Of a DNA stretch of 64,000 nucleotides, positions 11,601-24,129 are shown piece after piece. Each line of letters opens with the position of its first letter. Position 1 is the stretch's first letter. The translations under genes were made by a program, and so were the position numbers. The DNA lies in contig JAFCMP010000002.1 of assembly GCA_017506865.1 (NCBI GenBank), positions 1,240,001 to 1,304,000 on the forward strand, written 5' to 3'. The DNA is from Tribonema minus. Lineage: Eukaryota; Sar; Xanthophyceae; Tribonematales; Tribonemataceae. Under the pieces are notes generated by a model, which saw only the letters and a list, made by a program, of their open reading frames with translations, did not search any database and was not told the origin of the DNA.

Positions 11601-14600
11601 ATGGCCAGTAGATTTTCAGTGCAGGAGTGGGGTCACGATTAGGGCTAGAATTAGTTGATGGCGGTGCCATCATCTGCCATGTAGCGTAAGGGCAACACTG
11701 GGTTGGGGTTGGCGCTAGCATTACGGTTGGCAGGGCATGCATCAGAAGCGAATGCGCGTTTCGTGCATGTCCTGTCCTCAAACTCCGCCGCATGGAGCTG
11801 ACCTCAAAGGCGTCTGCGATGACTTCCCGGTCAGTGCAGTCGCAAGAACGGCATCGACACCGACGCACGCCCCATGACCAAGGGGGTCCCGCGCATCGCT
11901 GGGGGGGGGGATGTGATCGTGGTGCGGGGGAGATCTAAATTTGGATTAAGACCTTGCCCTATCCACCAATGCCGACGGCACTTCCGTCAGCCGCAGTTAT
12001 GTGTGTGTTGCAGTCAGACGCTTGCGCACGCCACCGCAAGGGTACCGTCGCAGCAGTCCATGACGATGGCTATAGGCAAAGCGCATGGCCTTCTTTTAGG
12101 ACTGCATGCCACCTTCGCTAGCAGACGGTGTTTACGATGATCTTTGCTAGCAGGCGGTGTTTACAATGACCTGCAAACAACACGCAATTGTCGTGCCATC
12201 CGCGTCACATCAAGCTCGTAGCTCTTTCGATCCTGACTCTACTCCTATTTCTGAGCATCCACCCGTGCATCTGTGACAGGAGTGAGCCAACCCTTGCCAT
12301 AATTCTAGGTAGCCCTACATCCTACCCCAACCCTCAGGCTACCCCTATGTATGTAACTCTACTCCTACCCTTACTTACTTATAATTCAGAGCTCGCCCTC
12401 CTCTTTTGCCTGCCCTCATATTTTTCAAACCTGGCCTGACCCTCATGCTAACCCTGATCCAAGCTTGATGCCGCGCCCTACCTTATCGAGCGCTTGCCCT
12501 CCTAAGATCAGCCCTGATGCTAACCCTAGCCCTAACTTTCTTGCGATACTCGCCCTGACGCTAGCCCTAACCCTAGCAGGAACCAGCAGTACGCAATGAC
12601 TGAAACAGCTGTGCTCGGACTGGCGATGCACCCTGTCAGCCCCTAACCCTGCCTTGTCGGAGAGCTTGCCCTCCTCTCTTGCGATTCTCACCCCGATGCT
12701 AACCCTTACCCTAACGCTAACCAAAGGTCTAAACCCTACCTTATCGGAGAGCTTGCCCTCCTCTCGTGCGTGCCGCTGGCGCTCCTCCTGCAGGCTCTCG
12801 CGCGCGTCCACGAGGTGCGCCTTGAGCGCTGACACCTCCGCCTGAAGCGTCGCCACATCCTGCAAAGGTGAGTGAACGAGTAAATGAGTCATTCAGTAAA
12901 TGAGTAGATGGGTCATTGAAGCAGCCCTGGAGGGTCAGCTCTGGCGAGTCGCCACATCCTGCGAGAGGAGTAAACGAGTAAACAAGTCATTGAAGCAGAG
13001 GGGTAGTCTTGGAGCATGTGTCGCCACATCTGCAAAAGTGAGTAAACGAGTATATGTGTCATTGCAACAGACCCAGAGTCAGTCTTGGAGCGTCGCCACA
13101 TCCTGCAAGAGGGTCAACGAGTAAACTGAGTCATGAAGCAGACTACGGTCAGTCTAGGAGCATCGCCACATCATGCAAAGTGAGTAAACGAGTCATTGAA
13201 GCAGATCACGGTCAGCCTTGGAGCATCGTGCAACATGAGTAAACAAGTAAATGAGTCATTGAAGCAGACCAGGGTCAGCCTTGGAGTGTCGCCACATCCT
13301 GCCAGATGAGTCAATGAGTACATGAGTCATCGAAGCAGAACACGGTCAGTCGGAGCGTGCGTGGAGCACATCCTGCAAGAGGAATAAACGAGTATATCTC
13401 CACACATAAACTCACACTCAAGCCCCGCTGTAGCAAGACAGCACTTTGATACCTATTTGTTCTGCCGCACTTCGTCACCGGCCTGCGCCTAGAACATACC
13501 GTGCGTTCTGAGCAATGTTGACGAAGGGTTTTGTTGGAGCATATGGCAGTTACGTGCTCTTTGCCGTTTGCGCTCTGGACGGTTACGGCAGTTACACTTG
13601 CCGGCAGACAGACTACCACACATTCACTTCTAGCAGCACACGACCGGCGTCGGTCTTCTGTCGCATTTGTCACCTTAATGATGTCTAGCTCTGCCCGTGT
13701 GGCGCAACATTGCAGTGGGCAACAGCTCTCTGCATCGCAACAGGTTTGATAGGACGCCACCTCACGCACCTCGCGCAGGGACGCTTCCGCGTCCTCCTTG
13801 GGGAACAGTCCGCCGGCGCCGTTCTGCGGACCGCGCGTGAAGCTAGGGATCCTGCTGTGCCGCGTGGAACCGGGCCGGCTGCCGGACCTCCCCTGCTCAC
13901 ACATCGCGCAAAGAGCAAGAGGTTGCACCGTTGCACAATGTGAGGGGCACTGTTTGTCACGATGCTGGCATGCGTACTTTCGATTAGGCGTTGGTGTCAA
14001 AGGCTATGCGCCCTTGACGGGGTGCAATGAATGATTCAGCCTTCAGTGATGCTAGCAGAAACCGCAGGCCTGCAGCAATGTCAAACGACTTCAATGCGAA
14101 AAAGGCAATACCCCGGTGTGTGTCGATTCTGATTAGGGTTGGGTTCCAGTTGGGGATAGAATTAGGGTTCCACATGCGCCTCCTGACAGCTGGGCACACC
14201 GCAGTGCACTCGTCTTCACGGCATGCGCGAGGGCAAAATCCTAACGACGTGCGCCATTGACCTTAGGGTTATCTGCGATAGCACATGCATAGGGTTGCAA
14301 AAAAACGTATTTGGTCACACAAATACGGCGTATTTGGGGCGTATTTGGCAACCAGGAATATGTCGTGAGCAAATTTCAACATGTTAGTATGCTGCGTGAA
14401 GGGCGTATTTGTGGGGCATGCGGTGAGTCTGCTCAGTTAGAAGCGTACAGTCTGCCACAAAAGGGGCACTTGAACTCCGAAATAAACTTCAAAATACGCT
14501 TTTTTGCAACCCTACACATGCAGGCTACCTACCTCATGAGGTGCCTGCAGCTGGGCTTCGTTGGCCGCACAATGTCACGTGTGTCAATAACAACATCACA

Positions 14601-17600
14601 ATCTGGACACGTATGTGTGACAGCCTTTGTAGGGATACATACCTCAAGGGCGGTCTGCAGCTGGGCCTCCTTGCCCGCATGCAGTGTCAAATACAAACAT
14701 TACAGCATGTTGGGGTACATGTATAGACTCTGTAGGGATACATACCTCAAGGGCGGCCTGCAGCTGGGCCTCCTTGGCCGCATGCGGTGTCAAACACGCA
14801 CATCACATTGGGGTTTGTATGTACGACAGCCTCTGTAAGGATACATACCTCAAGGGCGGCCTGCAACTGAGCCTCCTTAGCTGCGTGCGTGTCGCGCGCT
14901 TCAAACAGGTCCGTGTTGATCCTCTTCAGGTCGCGAATCTGCGCACGGGAGGCGGTCAGGGGGGGGGGAGCGGAGGGGTCAGTGCTCCGCGGAGCATACC
15001 TGAGAAGCCAATAAGCGTGGCATTAGACGGTGTGCAACGGGTGTTGATGCTCCTCAGGTCGCGGACCTGCGCGCAGGGAGGTGGTGGGGGGGGGGGAGGG
15101 GGGTCATCAGTGCCTAGCGGAGCATGCCAAGACACTAACAATCGCGGCAGCAGACAATGTGCAGGCGATGAGGCCTGGCAGTCCCTACATCAGCACAAAG
15201 CCCAACTGCAGGTAACGCCCGCGCAGCTTCATGTCCGCAGCGACCCCCAGCACCGCTCTCGCAGTGCCTAACCCTAACCTTAACCCTAGCTCGTGCGTGT
15301 CCAGCGCGCTCGACTACCCTAACCCTGACCCTAATTCCTTGCCTACATCCATCAGGTGATGAGGCCCGATCGCCCCTGCATCCGCAAACCTAACGCTAAC
15401 CCTAGCATCGTACCGTACGGCAGCGCTCACGCACGTTCATCATCATGCCCTAATATTATACAAACCCAAAACTCTAACATTGTACCGTATGGCTGCCATA
15501 CCCCTATATTGTACCGTATGGCAGCGCTCCCGCACCTTGCTCTCCACGGCGCCGAGCTCACCGCGGCGACGCCCTCGAGCTTAAGATTAGGGTTAGGGCC
15601 CAGCGCCACATCCCTCGCCCGCATCTATCAGGTGATGAGGCCCAGTCAGACCATCATCGTCATACCCCAGTATCGTACCGCACAGCAGCGCTCGCGCACC
15701 TTGCTCTCCACGGCGCCAAGCTCGCACCCCAGCACCGCCGCGACGCCCTCCAACTGCGCCAGCGCAGACCCCTCCAAGGCCAGCCGCGCCTTCAGCTCCG
15801 CAACTTCAAACTCCGCAACCTCGCAGCGCGCGCGCAGCCCACGCGCCAGCGCTGCCAGGTCCTCCGCGCCGCCGATGCCCTCCTCCGCCGCTGCCGCGGC
15901 GCCGGCGCCGCCGCCGAGGCCGCCGGCGAGCTCCGCACCCAGCGCCGCCAGCACGCCGCGCAGCGCCGCCACTGCCGCTGCCGCCGCGCGCGGCTCGCAG
16001 CCGAGCTCCGCCGCGACGCCGCGCAGCGCCGCCGCCGCTGCTGCCGCGTCGGTGGCGGCGGCGGCGGTGCTCGTGCGGCGCGAAGGGGAGCCCTGCGCGG
16101 GCGACAACGGCGCGCCGCCGCGGCGCGGCGACGCCAGCGGCGGCGAGCCCGCGCGCGCTGCCGGGCCGGAGCGCTGCTGCTGCTGCTGTGTCGGCGACGG
16201 CGGCGCGGAGCTGCGCGGCGACGAGCGGTGGCTCGACTGGTCCTCCTCGTCCCAGTCCCAGCCTTCCACCGCCGCCGCCGCTGCCGCCGGCGGCGCCGCC
16301 GAGGGCGCGCGCGAACGCGTGACGCTCGCCTCTGCTGCTGCTGCCGCGGAACCAGCAGGCGGCGCTGCGGCCGCGGCGGCGCGCGCAGCCTCGAGCTCGC
16401 GCTGCAGCTGCGCATGGTCGTGCAGCAGCGCGTCGTGCGCGCTCTGCAGCTCGGCGCGTGCCGCCGCTGCCTCCGCGGCGGCGCGCCGCAGCGCCGCGCC
16501 CTCCGCTGCGGCGGCGGCGGCGGCATCCGCACCGTCGCAGTCGGCGGCAGCGGCAGTCGCCTCGAGCTGTCGCTGCGCAAGGAGTCGCTCCTCCTCGGCG
16601 TCATTGTACCTGCAGCAGCGCCCAGCAGGGGTAGGGGTAGGTATGAGGGTGGCATAGTCAGCACCTAAGCTGTCTTATGCCGCCGGTGTACCAGATTTTG
16701 TGGCCGTGCTATGTGTGCTTGTGATGGTGTGCATGACAGGCGGGCTGTGCAAGGCACTGCATGCGTGGAATTCAAGGCTTCTTCACAGCAGCAGCGGCAG
16801 CAACGCCACCAGTAAACACACAATCATGCTGGAAGCAAGTCCTCACACAAGAGCAGTGGTACCATCAGCATGCAACTGCATGACGACATAACTCCTGTTC
16901 TCGAGACACTGCCGCCAGCGCGGCTAGATCCCCTAACCCTAACTCATCGCCCTTATTTCAGTCTAACCCTAACCCAAAGCCTAACCCAGAAGATCCCAGC
17001 GGGCCACGCCCTGAGCTGAGCAAGCATCTGCTGCTCACAGTCAGGCAAGCTCCACGTGCACCAATCAGGGGCCGTAGCGGCAGGAGCGTGGTCCTATGCA
17101 GCAGCCGCCGCATTCCCATACATACATACCTGGCCACCAGGTCGCGGTGCGCCGTCTCCAGCTCGTCCAGGCGCCGCTGCAGCTGCGCAGCCGCCGCGCG
17201 CGCCTCCGCCACATCCGCCGCCGCCTCCGCCTCCGCCGCCGCCGCTGCCGCCGCGACCTCCTCGCGCAGCGCCGCTGCGTCCGTCCGCGCCGTTGCAGCA
17301 GCGCTCACCGCCGCCGCCACATCCGCCTCGCTCAACGCGCCGCCGCCGCCGACGCCGCCGCTTTCCGAGTCGTCATCGAAGTCGTCCCAGCCGCCGCTGC
17401 CGCCGCCGCCGCCGCTGCCGCCGCTGCCGCCGCCGCCGCTGACGGCGGCAGCGAGCGCGCGCAGCCCGTCGACGCAGCGCTGCGCCGCCGACGCGACGGC
17501 CGGCGGCGCGCAGCCGAGGACCTCCGCGGCGGCGTCGGCGAGAGCTTCCGCGCGGCGCGCGCGGTCCGTGAGCGCGGCGGCGGCGGCGGCAGCGGCGGCG

Positions 17601-17680
17601 GCGTCCGTCGCGCCGAGCGCCGCCGCGAGCTGCGCCTGCGCGGCGGCGACAGCGTCGAGCTGCTCCTGCAGCGCCGCCAC
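5606..17680 (-). CDS. Giant coiled-coil gene, exons 22-33
   Basis: Exons 17680-17130, 16609-15700, 14938-14849, 13892-13770, 12859-12740, 11159-11015, 9905-9795, 9076-8919, 8450-8331, 7706-7512, 7236-6906 and 6054-5606. Non-zero phases match at every split codon (22/23, 27/28, 28/29, 32/33), strong evidence for the model. Exon 22 carries GGWDDFDDDSE, exon 23 EGWDWDEED and a Ser/Pro-rich linker. Exons 25 and 27 are basic Ser/Pro segments (SRIPSFTRG, SRIQSFASS) that are not coil. Exon 31 has an unusual aromatic/basic stretch (RWGRYFLLLSQRRM). Exon 33 ends with the hydrophobic tail anchor; the stop overlaps a possible donor site. Confidence 0.72.
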
Positions 17681-20600
17681 CTGGGGCGTGTGCGCGGTGG
17701 TGTGGCGGCGCAGATCGCATGTTGTTATCTCAGGGCTTGAGCGCCGTGTTTTTCATGGGCGCAGCTGGGTTGAGATACACTCATTGTGTGAAAATCGCAT
17801 GTGGGTGATAGATGCTCAGCTGAGGACATGAGCGCAGAAATCCTGCCAGCCGCGCACGATGATGACGATACTGCCGTGCAGTTAGCCCCGGCCATTACAG
17901 TACCCCTAAACCCTGACTACATAGCGTCAGCCCTGCCCTACCGTAGCGGGTGCAGCGGCGGTATGGGTCTGACGAACTACCAGTTGTTCTATCTTGCCGT
18001 ATTTTATTAATTGTTGCAATGATACGCCTACAATGACCGTCATTGAATGTTTATATGGTATTTATAGGTTTTACTATTAGCCTTTGTTTTTATCTTTAAA
18101 AAAAATCGAATTATAGACGTCAAACAATATTTAAACAAGGCTACATAGGAATTTAAAAAAAAACAGGGGTATGAAGGCATTTAAGACTTGCAAACTTAAA
18201 AATTACATTATTTAAGAATTTCAGCCCTTGCAAACAAACTAATTACGAAGTTGAAGTTTGTTTAGTCACTCCGTCCTGTCAGTTGCGGTGTGCGCCACCA
18301 TCAGCTGTTGCTAGGTTGCGCCGGCGGCACAATGAACCGCCCTTGCATATGCCGCTACGTACCTGTTGGCAGTGGCATGGGAAGGGCTGTGCAATAGGTA
18401 CTGTGTCAAGCTACATGTCTGAAACTGTCAATTACTCCAACTGACCACCTACCGTAAATGGCAGCTTCTACGCTCCACCGGCAGCGCATGCGCACCGCGA
18501 CTGACTCTTTAAAGCAGCAAATCCCAACCTGAGTCCGTGGCGCCAGTGCTCAGCTGACGCACGAGCATCACAATTGCGCAAGCTTGTGCTGCCGTCGCTC
18601 CTGCTCGTCAGGTGTCAATTGAACAAGCAGCCATCCGCCAATGCACTGTAATGCTGACTACAGATATGTCCTCGGCTGAACAGCAGCGCCCGCTGCAAAC
18701 TGCACCGCTGAAGCTGCCGGCAGCACCGCCGCTGCTGCACCCCCCCCCCCCCCCCCGTGACTCTTGCCATGCATGCACACCGACGCACCACATAGGGTTG
18801 AGGCAGAAGCGCTCACCACGCCGCCGCCCTCGCTTGCCACCGATACAGCACACACGCGGAACTGACGCAGTTCTGTAGACAGAGCTAGGGCCAGCCAGGC
18901 AGCAGCGCTCACCTCGCACTGCTTCGCCTCCGCAGCCAGCAGCAGCGCGGCGGCGTCGCCGCCGCCGCACGACATAGGGTTAGGGTAAGGCACACTGATG
19001 CACTGCTGTGCGTAGGGCTAGGGCCAGGCAGTAGCGCTCACCTCAAACTGCTTCGCCTCCACCGCCAGCAGCAGCGCGGCGGCGTCGCCGCCGCTGCCCT
19101 CCGCGCCGAGCGCCGCGGCGACATCTGACAGCACGCGCTGCGCTGCCGCCGCCGCCGCTGCCGCCGCCGCTGCCGCGTCGTGCAGCTGCTGCTGCTCTTC
19201 CGCCGCCGCGCGCAGCTGCGCCTCCGCCTGTGAACGCAGTCGGCACGGGCGTGTCCCCGGTTGTATGTTAGCTACATAAGGTGCAGTTTTGGTGCAGCAC
19301 TGAACCGAGTTAGTGCTCAGAGGGGGTGAGGACGAGCCTGCGCACCCGCGACTGAGTGCGCGTTACGCGGCGCATAACAGCCTTGAAGCGGCGCTGCACT
19401 GAAACTGCGCGAGCTGCGCATATACAGGTGGTGTTTTATGACTGACCAGCTGGTGTACCAGAGGCACATCGCCACGGCGCACGTGCGATGCAGCTGGTAG
19501 GCCAGAAGTGCTTAACAACTTCATGTTCAACTCAACTGACCTGTTCCGCGCGCGCGTCCGCCACTCGTGCATCCTCGTACGCGGCGTCCCTCTCCGCGGC
19601 GCGCTGCGCGCACTCACGACGCAGCGCGTCAGCGCCCGCCGCTGCCTCCTCCAGCCGCTCGCGCGCGTCGTTGCAGGTTGAGCACTGCTGCTGCGCCTCC
19701 GCGCTCGCGGCGGCGCTCAGCGCCTCGGCGTTGGCGGCGCGCGCGCGCAGCGCGTCGCCCTGGACGTTGAGCGACTGCACCTGCGGGGGGGGCGCCGGGG
19801 GGGGGGGGCAGTGTTACTCAGCAGCAGCAGCAGCCGTATGTAGCGCTCCGCGAAAACGGTGCATCAGCAGCAGTGCTCAGCGGCCGTGGCAGCGGCTGCT
19901 TCGTGCGGTATAACTGTAGCTGGAAGTGCAGGTGGGAGGAGCAGGGCATGGCGGCTGCAGTATTCAGCAGTTACTGCGATGGCGCTTGGCAGATGTGAAT
20001 TAGCAACGCTGGGCGGCCACTGCGGCAGCAGCTGCGTGCAGACACTGAGCCAATGGCGTTGCAGCTGTCATGCTGGAAGCAAAGCGCCTCGGCAGTGGAC
20101 ACCGCGCGCCGGAATTGCCATTGTTGCTGTAACAACAGTGATGTAACTGTCATGCCGGGCCTACTTTACTCCGCCTGTGGCAAAAGCTGCCGCAGCTAAG
20201 GGTGCTTTGCGGTGAGATTCTGTAGTTTGCGCCTTTGCGTTGCCAAGGGGCGACACAGTTCCTCAAAGCATAACTACGTATACGCCTATATCTGCAACTG
20301 TGAACTGCAGAGTACCAAGGGGCGGCGCGCGGCGGCCTCCGACACCACCTTCGCCAACTGCCGTGACTGCCAGCGCAAACTGTACCTGGCAATTGTAATC
20401 ACCATGCCAGGCCTACCTAGCAGCGGAGCTGCAGCCTCTCACACCTCTCACACCACCTGCTGCAACTGCCAGTGCACCTGTGACTGGCTTCTTACTCACT
20501 AACAATCATGGTGGGCCTACAGTACCTGGGAGCGAAGCGCTCGGCCTCGCGCACCACCTGCAGTAACTGCCGTAACTGCCAGCACAACCTGTGCCTGGCA

Positions 20601-23600
20601 TCGTGATCAGCATGCCGGGCCTACCTGGGAGCAGAGCGGGCCTCAAACACAAGTGCCGCAACAGCCAGCGCAACCTGTGGTTGGCATTGTACTTGAGATT
20701 TTCAAATGAGCATGGCCTACCTGGGAGCGGAGCGCTGCGGCCTCGCGCGCCATGCTCTCCAGCTGCTCGTTGTAGCACTCGTGCAGCATCTCCGCCTCCA
20801 TGCGCGCAATCTGCAGCGCGGTCAGATGAAGCCCAGGTGTTATGATTGGGAGAACGCGCAGCAGGCACACGCGCTCACGAGCCGCCTAGTCTGGCATCGG
20901 CGGCGCTGAGGCGTAGCATGGCACAGGGCTATTTCAGATATACTCCAACAGTAAATAAAAGCGGCAGGCGCATGCGTGTTTTAAACTTTTGCAAGTTTGA
21001 GAGTGAGCGTCGTGAGGCGCATGGTGCGCGGAGGGGCGGCACGGGGCATCGCAGCAGTGTGGTTAATCCCGTGCCCCCGGGGGGGGAAGGGAGTTACCGG
21101 GAGTAAGGGAGCGACCAGGATCTGAATGCTCCCGGCACTCCTGGCTAACGCTAGTTGAAGTTGGACAAGGCCTAGTTGAAGTTCAGCTACATTTGTGGCA
21201 CACGGCACTCTCTCCTCATCGATAAGCATGCTGCCACACCGCCTCACCGCCTCACACTGTCTGACAACACTCAGGCTGTCTCACAACACACGCATGGCAC
21301 CTGTGAAGTTCAACGGTGAAGTGAGACAACTGCTTTCAAAACGTAAAAAAATAGCAGAGCAGCGCAGCAGGCAGAGGCCACGCCAGCGCAGAACTTCAAT
21401 TACTTCATAACCAACTTCAAGATCCCTGAGCCGGGAGTGCCGGGAGCGAGCCAGATCCTGGCTACTCCCGCGGGAGCACGGGCGCGAGTGCCTCAAAGTA
21501 CCGGAAATGACAACGCTGCTTCGCAGGGCACTGGCACGTGGATTGCAATACATACCTACCTACATACAGTAAACATCCCCGTGAGGGGGGGGGAGCTGAG
21601 CGACGTGCGCCAGTATGCGCCGCGCGCGTGCGTGCGTGCTCTCGGCGTGCTATTGCGCCGCAGGGGCGGAATGCCGCTGTCGTTGAGCCGTGCCGCACCG
21701 CATGCTGCCGCACCAGCGCTCAGCGGCGCCCGCACGTCCGTACACTACAAGAGACTATGCACACCGTGGATTTATAAGAGACAGCAGAGCGTGTGCCCGT
21801 GAGGTCCCGTGTACATGCCAGATCCCCTCTCCCCCCAAAAAAAGCCCGTACCCCGAGCGCTGCCCCCCCAGCAACGCCCGTCGTGCGCTCTCGACCGCGC
21901 CTGATATGCGCGTACATACATGCCCTACGCGCTGCCCCCCCACAGCCCCTCGAGCGCGTGATGCGGGAACGCGCGGCGCCTATGGAGTGAGGGCGCTGCG
22001 CTGGCGGCATGCACTCAGCGCCAGCTGACCTGTGAGTGCGCAGACCGCAAAGGAGGGAGAAAGTGATGCGCCCATGCAGGGGACGCGGGCGGGCGCCCCA
22101 CTCTCAACTTCAAACGCCCCAACTGAAATTGTCCCCCACTCACCTCCAGCTGCTGCGTAAGCTCAGCAACACCCGGCGCCTGCGCCCCATAGAACGACGC
22201 CCCCCCCGCCGGGGGCAGCCTGTAGCCGCCGCCCGCGCCCCCTTCGCCTTCGTCCAAGCTCGTGTCTGCTGCCGCAGCAGCGGCAGCGGCGCCGCCAGGT
22301 GACCGCGGTGGCGGCGCTGCGCCGGACAGCTGCCGCAGCAGCGCGCGCGGGTCCGCCGCTGCCGCCTCCTGGCAATGATGATCGACGCGAGGCGCCGCAG
22401 CGGCAGCAGCAGCAGAAGCAGAATGGTGGTGGTGTGAGGCACAAGGGGCTGACAGTGTCGGTGGGGACGCAGGCGGCAGCGCTCAGTGTGAAATGGCTGT
22501 GGCGCGTGGTTGATTGCAGTGGCGGCCGGGCAGCCGCGGCGGCGGCGCGGTGGCGGAGGAGCGCGGCGGCAGCAGCAGCAGCAGCAACAGGTCTGCGCCA
22601 CGCCACAGCATGAGTACATGCATGATCAATGATGCAAGCACGGCGATACGCATGACGCCAGGCTCGTCGACACGCATGACGCCGTGCACGACATACGGTG
22701 GCATGTGCCCTGGGTGCGCCGCGACGGTGGGCTGCACGCCCCCAACACTAGATGCGTACATCTTGAAAGAGCGCTTTCTTCCCAGGAAACGTGTTTCGAA
22801 ACCCACCTGAGCATCATCGTCATCGCCTTCGCCGTCACTCTCGAGCCCCGACCCCCACCCGTCCCCCGCACCGCCGCCGCTGCCGCCCCCGTGACCAGAG
22901 CCCCCTTCCATCGCCAGCAGTGCGGACACGCTGTCCCTGTGCTGCTGCTGCTGCTGCTGCTGCGGCAGCTGCGCGTTCGCACTCTGCGCCGCCGCTGCCA
23001 CCGCCGCTGCTGCCGCCTGCGCCGCCTCCAGCTCCGCGCCGAGCCGCGCAACCTCCTCCTCCAGACCGGCGACGCGCGGCAGCAGCGCGGCTGCGTCGAC
23101 GCGCGCTGCCGCTGCCGCCGCGGCGCTCGTCGCGCCCTCCGCCGCCGTTGCCGCCGCCTCGCCCTGCGCGGCGGCGAGCTCGCGCTCTAGCTCCTCGACG
23201 CGCGTCGCGACGGCGTCGGCGTCGGACTGCGAGCGCACGGCGGCGGCGCCGAGCGCGGTGAGCTGCGCGGTGGCGGCGCTCAGCGCGCCCTGCAGCTGGC
23301 CGCAGCGCTGCCGCAGCGCGCGGCGGTCCTCGAGAGCGTGCTGCGGCGGCGCGGCACGGCCGGGGGGGGGGGGGGGGGCTGAGGGCATGTTTCAGGTCAT
23401 GCTTGTCGCTCTCGTGTGCAAGTGTATGAGCAGCAAGTTGCAACATCGAAGTACGTGTGTGCAGTGTGGAGGTCTCCACTTGGCGCTGCTGAGCTGCGGC
23501 GGCGGCGCGCGCTGCGGTGGAGTGCGGCGGCGCGCATCGAGTCGCATGCGGGCTGAGCTGGCGGCGCTGGGGGGGGGGGGAGGGGCGGCTGGAGCTTGAT

Positions 23601-24096
23601 GGCGGTGCTGCTGCGACGCCGGGACAAAGGAGGTGGGCACGTGCTAAACCTAACATCATGCTAACCCTAGCCCATGTACACAACGCAGTCTGACACGGCA
23701 ACGATGAGAAGAGGTTTATGCTGGTTATGCAACAGCCAGTGCGCCGCCGTTGCCAGCGCTGTCAGCAACCAAGCCCCAGCGGCATACAGCACCACTCAGC
23801 ACAAGCAGCATCATTGAAATGTTAGTGATGTATCGATGCCCAGACTGCACCGCCAAGTCACATAATGCGCTGTACCCTGGGTCTGTCATTCTTGTCATTT
23901 ACCCACACAGAGTCCACTGCGCACGCAATCTCACATACACCCCAAGCAACTTCCGCCGCAATCTCAAGGAGAACTTGCCATCGCCGCCGCGGCAGCACCG
24001 CCGCCGCCGTCGCTGTCCGAGTCCCACGCATCCGCGGCAGCCATAGCACCGCCGCCACCGCCGCCGCCGCCGTCGCTGTCTGAGTCCCACCCATCC

Positions 24097-24129
<33 letters not shown>

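Noticed and set aside
12890-13390. CRISPR-like spacing of repeats
   Set aside because: Units are diverged, of unequal length, contain no unique spacers and lie in an intron of a eukaryotic gene.
15356-16657. Long + strand open frames opposite the giant gene (also 27706-28557, 33431-34474, 17088-17831)
   Set aside because: They mirror - strand coiled-coil exons in GC-rich DNA. They are low-complexity Ala/Arg/Pro/Cys and do not respect splice borders.
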